6,839 nt of DNA from Peptococcaceae bacterium (lineage in GTDB: Bacteria; Bacillota; DSM-12270; Thermacetogeniales; Thermacetogeniaceae), in the NCBI GenBank assembly GCA_003160265.1, contig PLQY01000080.1, positions 740 to 7,578 of the forward strand, in the 5' to 3' direction. Both the position numbers and the translations under genes were made by a program. Numbering within the stretch: the first letter of the stretch is position 1; every line of letters starts with the position of its first letter. This document shows, piece by piece, positions 6,295 to 6,839 of the stretch. The notes under the pieces were generated by a model. The model saw nothing but the letters and a program-made list of their open reading frames with translations. It ran no database searches and was not told where the DNA came from.

Positions 6295-6816
6295 ATGCCC
6301 AACTTGAAGTTTTCTCCGACATTCGATTTCGATGACGAATTGCACACCTATACGGTATCACTTCCCGAGGTCGGTCTGTATGGCGTCGGCGCAACCAGAG
6401 AGGATGCGGTAGCGGACCTGTTGGACAGCATCATGGAGTATTTGCTGGTTTATGCCGCCAAGACAACCATTTTAACCAAGTTGGAGCCGGTCGATAAACT
6501 GTTCTATGTGTTGAAGCTGGCGCAGTTTAACGAGGATAGAGAGGCGATCAGGGAAGAGATCGGGCTTTTGGCGGCGCCGGTCCGGTTCGACCAGGGACAG
6601 ATCAGGCAAATACTGACCTATTTCCAGGTGGCGCCCATCAAGCCAGGTGGCTCGATCCACGTTGGAATCGGTAAAGATGGAGCCTGGCGCACCTGTAAAT
6701 TTGATTACCACGAAGGCGGAGGCCAGGTTACAGCCAGTGCTGCCGAGGCTATTGCCAAATCACTGAAGTTCAAGGACGCAGCGGAGATGAGAAAGTTTTT
6801 CGATGAAAAAATTTGA
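6295..6816 (+). CDS. HicB-like antitoxin-fold protein with an additional C-terminal domain
   Basis: From ATG 6295 the protein has 173 residues. Residues 4-53 (LKFSPTFDFDDELHTYTVSL, then PEVGLYGVGATREDAVADLL) match the HicB-like partial RNase-H fold: a strand ending at D/E-x-Y-T-V, a P-x-x-G turn, then a G-x-T-x-E/D-A-x-x helix. Residues 63-92 look helical (EPVDKLFYVLKLAQF). The C-terminal part (97-173) begins with a helix (DQGQIRQILTYFQV), continues with GGSIHVGIG and WRTCKFDYHE as probable strands, and ends in a helix (SAAEAIAKSLKF). This order resembles a HicA-type dsRBD fold but is not a confident match. ATG 6208 would add 29 residues without family resemblance and has no properly spaced ribosome site; CTG 6271 is another option. 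The stop overlaps the next gene by 14 nt, suggesting translational coupling as in toxin-antitoxin pairs. Confidence 0.7.
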   Translation: MPNLKFSPTFDFDDELHTYTVSLPEVGLYGVGATREDAVADLLDSIMEYLLVYAAKTTILTKLEPVDKLFYVLKLAQFNEDREAIREEIGLLAAPVRFDQGQIRQILTYFQVAPIKPGGSIHVGIGKDGAWRTCKFDYHEGGGQVTASAAEAIAKSLKFKDAAEMRKFFDEKI

Positions 6817-6839
6817 GCAACTCTTCTTCGAAGTTCGAG
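6803..6839 (+). CDS. Start of a downstream gene (partial), overlapping the HicB-like gene
   Basis: ATG 6803 opens a different frame that overlaps the last 14 nt of the HicB-like gene and runs off the window after 12 codons (MKKFEQLFFEVR). The overlap implies coupled translation. Too little is visible to identify it. By position it could be a toxin partner. The first residues also resemble the common MKTFdeLFaEL start of HisE (phosphoribosyl-ATP pyrophosphatase), but this is a weak coincidence-level match with no supporting his genes in view. Confidence 0.4.
   Translation, partial: MKKFEQLFFEVR

Noticed and set aside
1..6839. CRISPR array, tRNA or rRNA gene, defence cluster, phage structural genes
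   Set aside because: No regularly spaced repeats, tRNA-like folds or characteristic proteins were seen apart from the remnants listed.

Overview
The window looks like chromosomal DNA from a Gram-positive anaerobe, most likely a clostridial or Peptococcaceae-type Firmicute. The reasons are strong AGGAGG-type ribosome sites, a consensus TATAAT promoter, GTG/TTG starts, and a UPF0182 membrane protein of the kind found in that group. This taxonomic call is an inference. Base composition is uneven: roughly 1-1340 is of mixed, lower GC, the two large genes at 1400-6176 are clearly GC-rich, and 6240-6839 is again lower.

Region 1-1160 is a graveyard of gene ends. It opens with the last membrane helix of a truncated protein (2-64). 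A non-coding stretch follows with a very good intrinsic terminator (185-219). Next come four remnants: the N-terminus of a glyoxalase/VOC protein (+), the N-terminus of an alpha/beta hydrolase (-), the C-terminus of an IS1595-type transposase (-), and the C-terminus of a serine recombinase (+). The two N-terminal fragments point at each other and both break off at about 491-503. The two mobile-element fragments meet at about 935-945.

Region 1188-3320 is a DUF255/YyaL/SPATA20-type thioredoxin-domain protein that would be about 700 residues long. It carries a 30-nt in-frame insertion with a TAA stop, placed just before its CHWC active-site motif. Everything on both sides of the insertion is intact and conserved. 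It is either a very young pseudogene, a sequencing or assembly error, or (speculatively) a translational-bypass site.

Region 3345-6176 holds a promoter and an intact UPF0182 protein with seven membrane helices and a large extracytoplasmic domain. Region 6177-6839 holds a small hairpin, a HicB-like protein whose C-terminal half might have a HicA-like fold, and the first codons of a gene overlapping its end.

No well-known multi-gene system is visible. The strongest leads for something new are the interrupted CHWC gene and the possible HicB-HicA single-chain protein.
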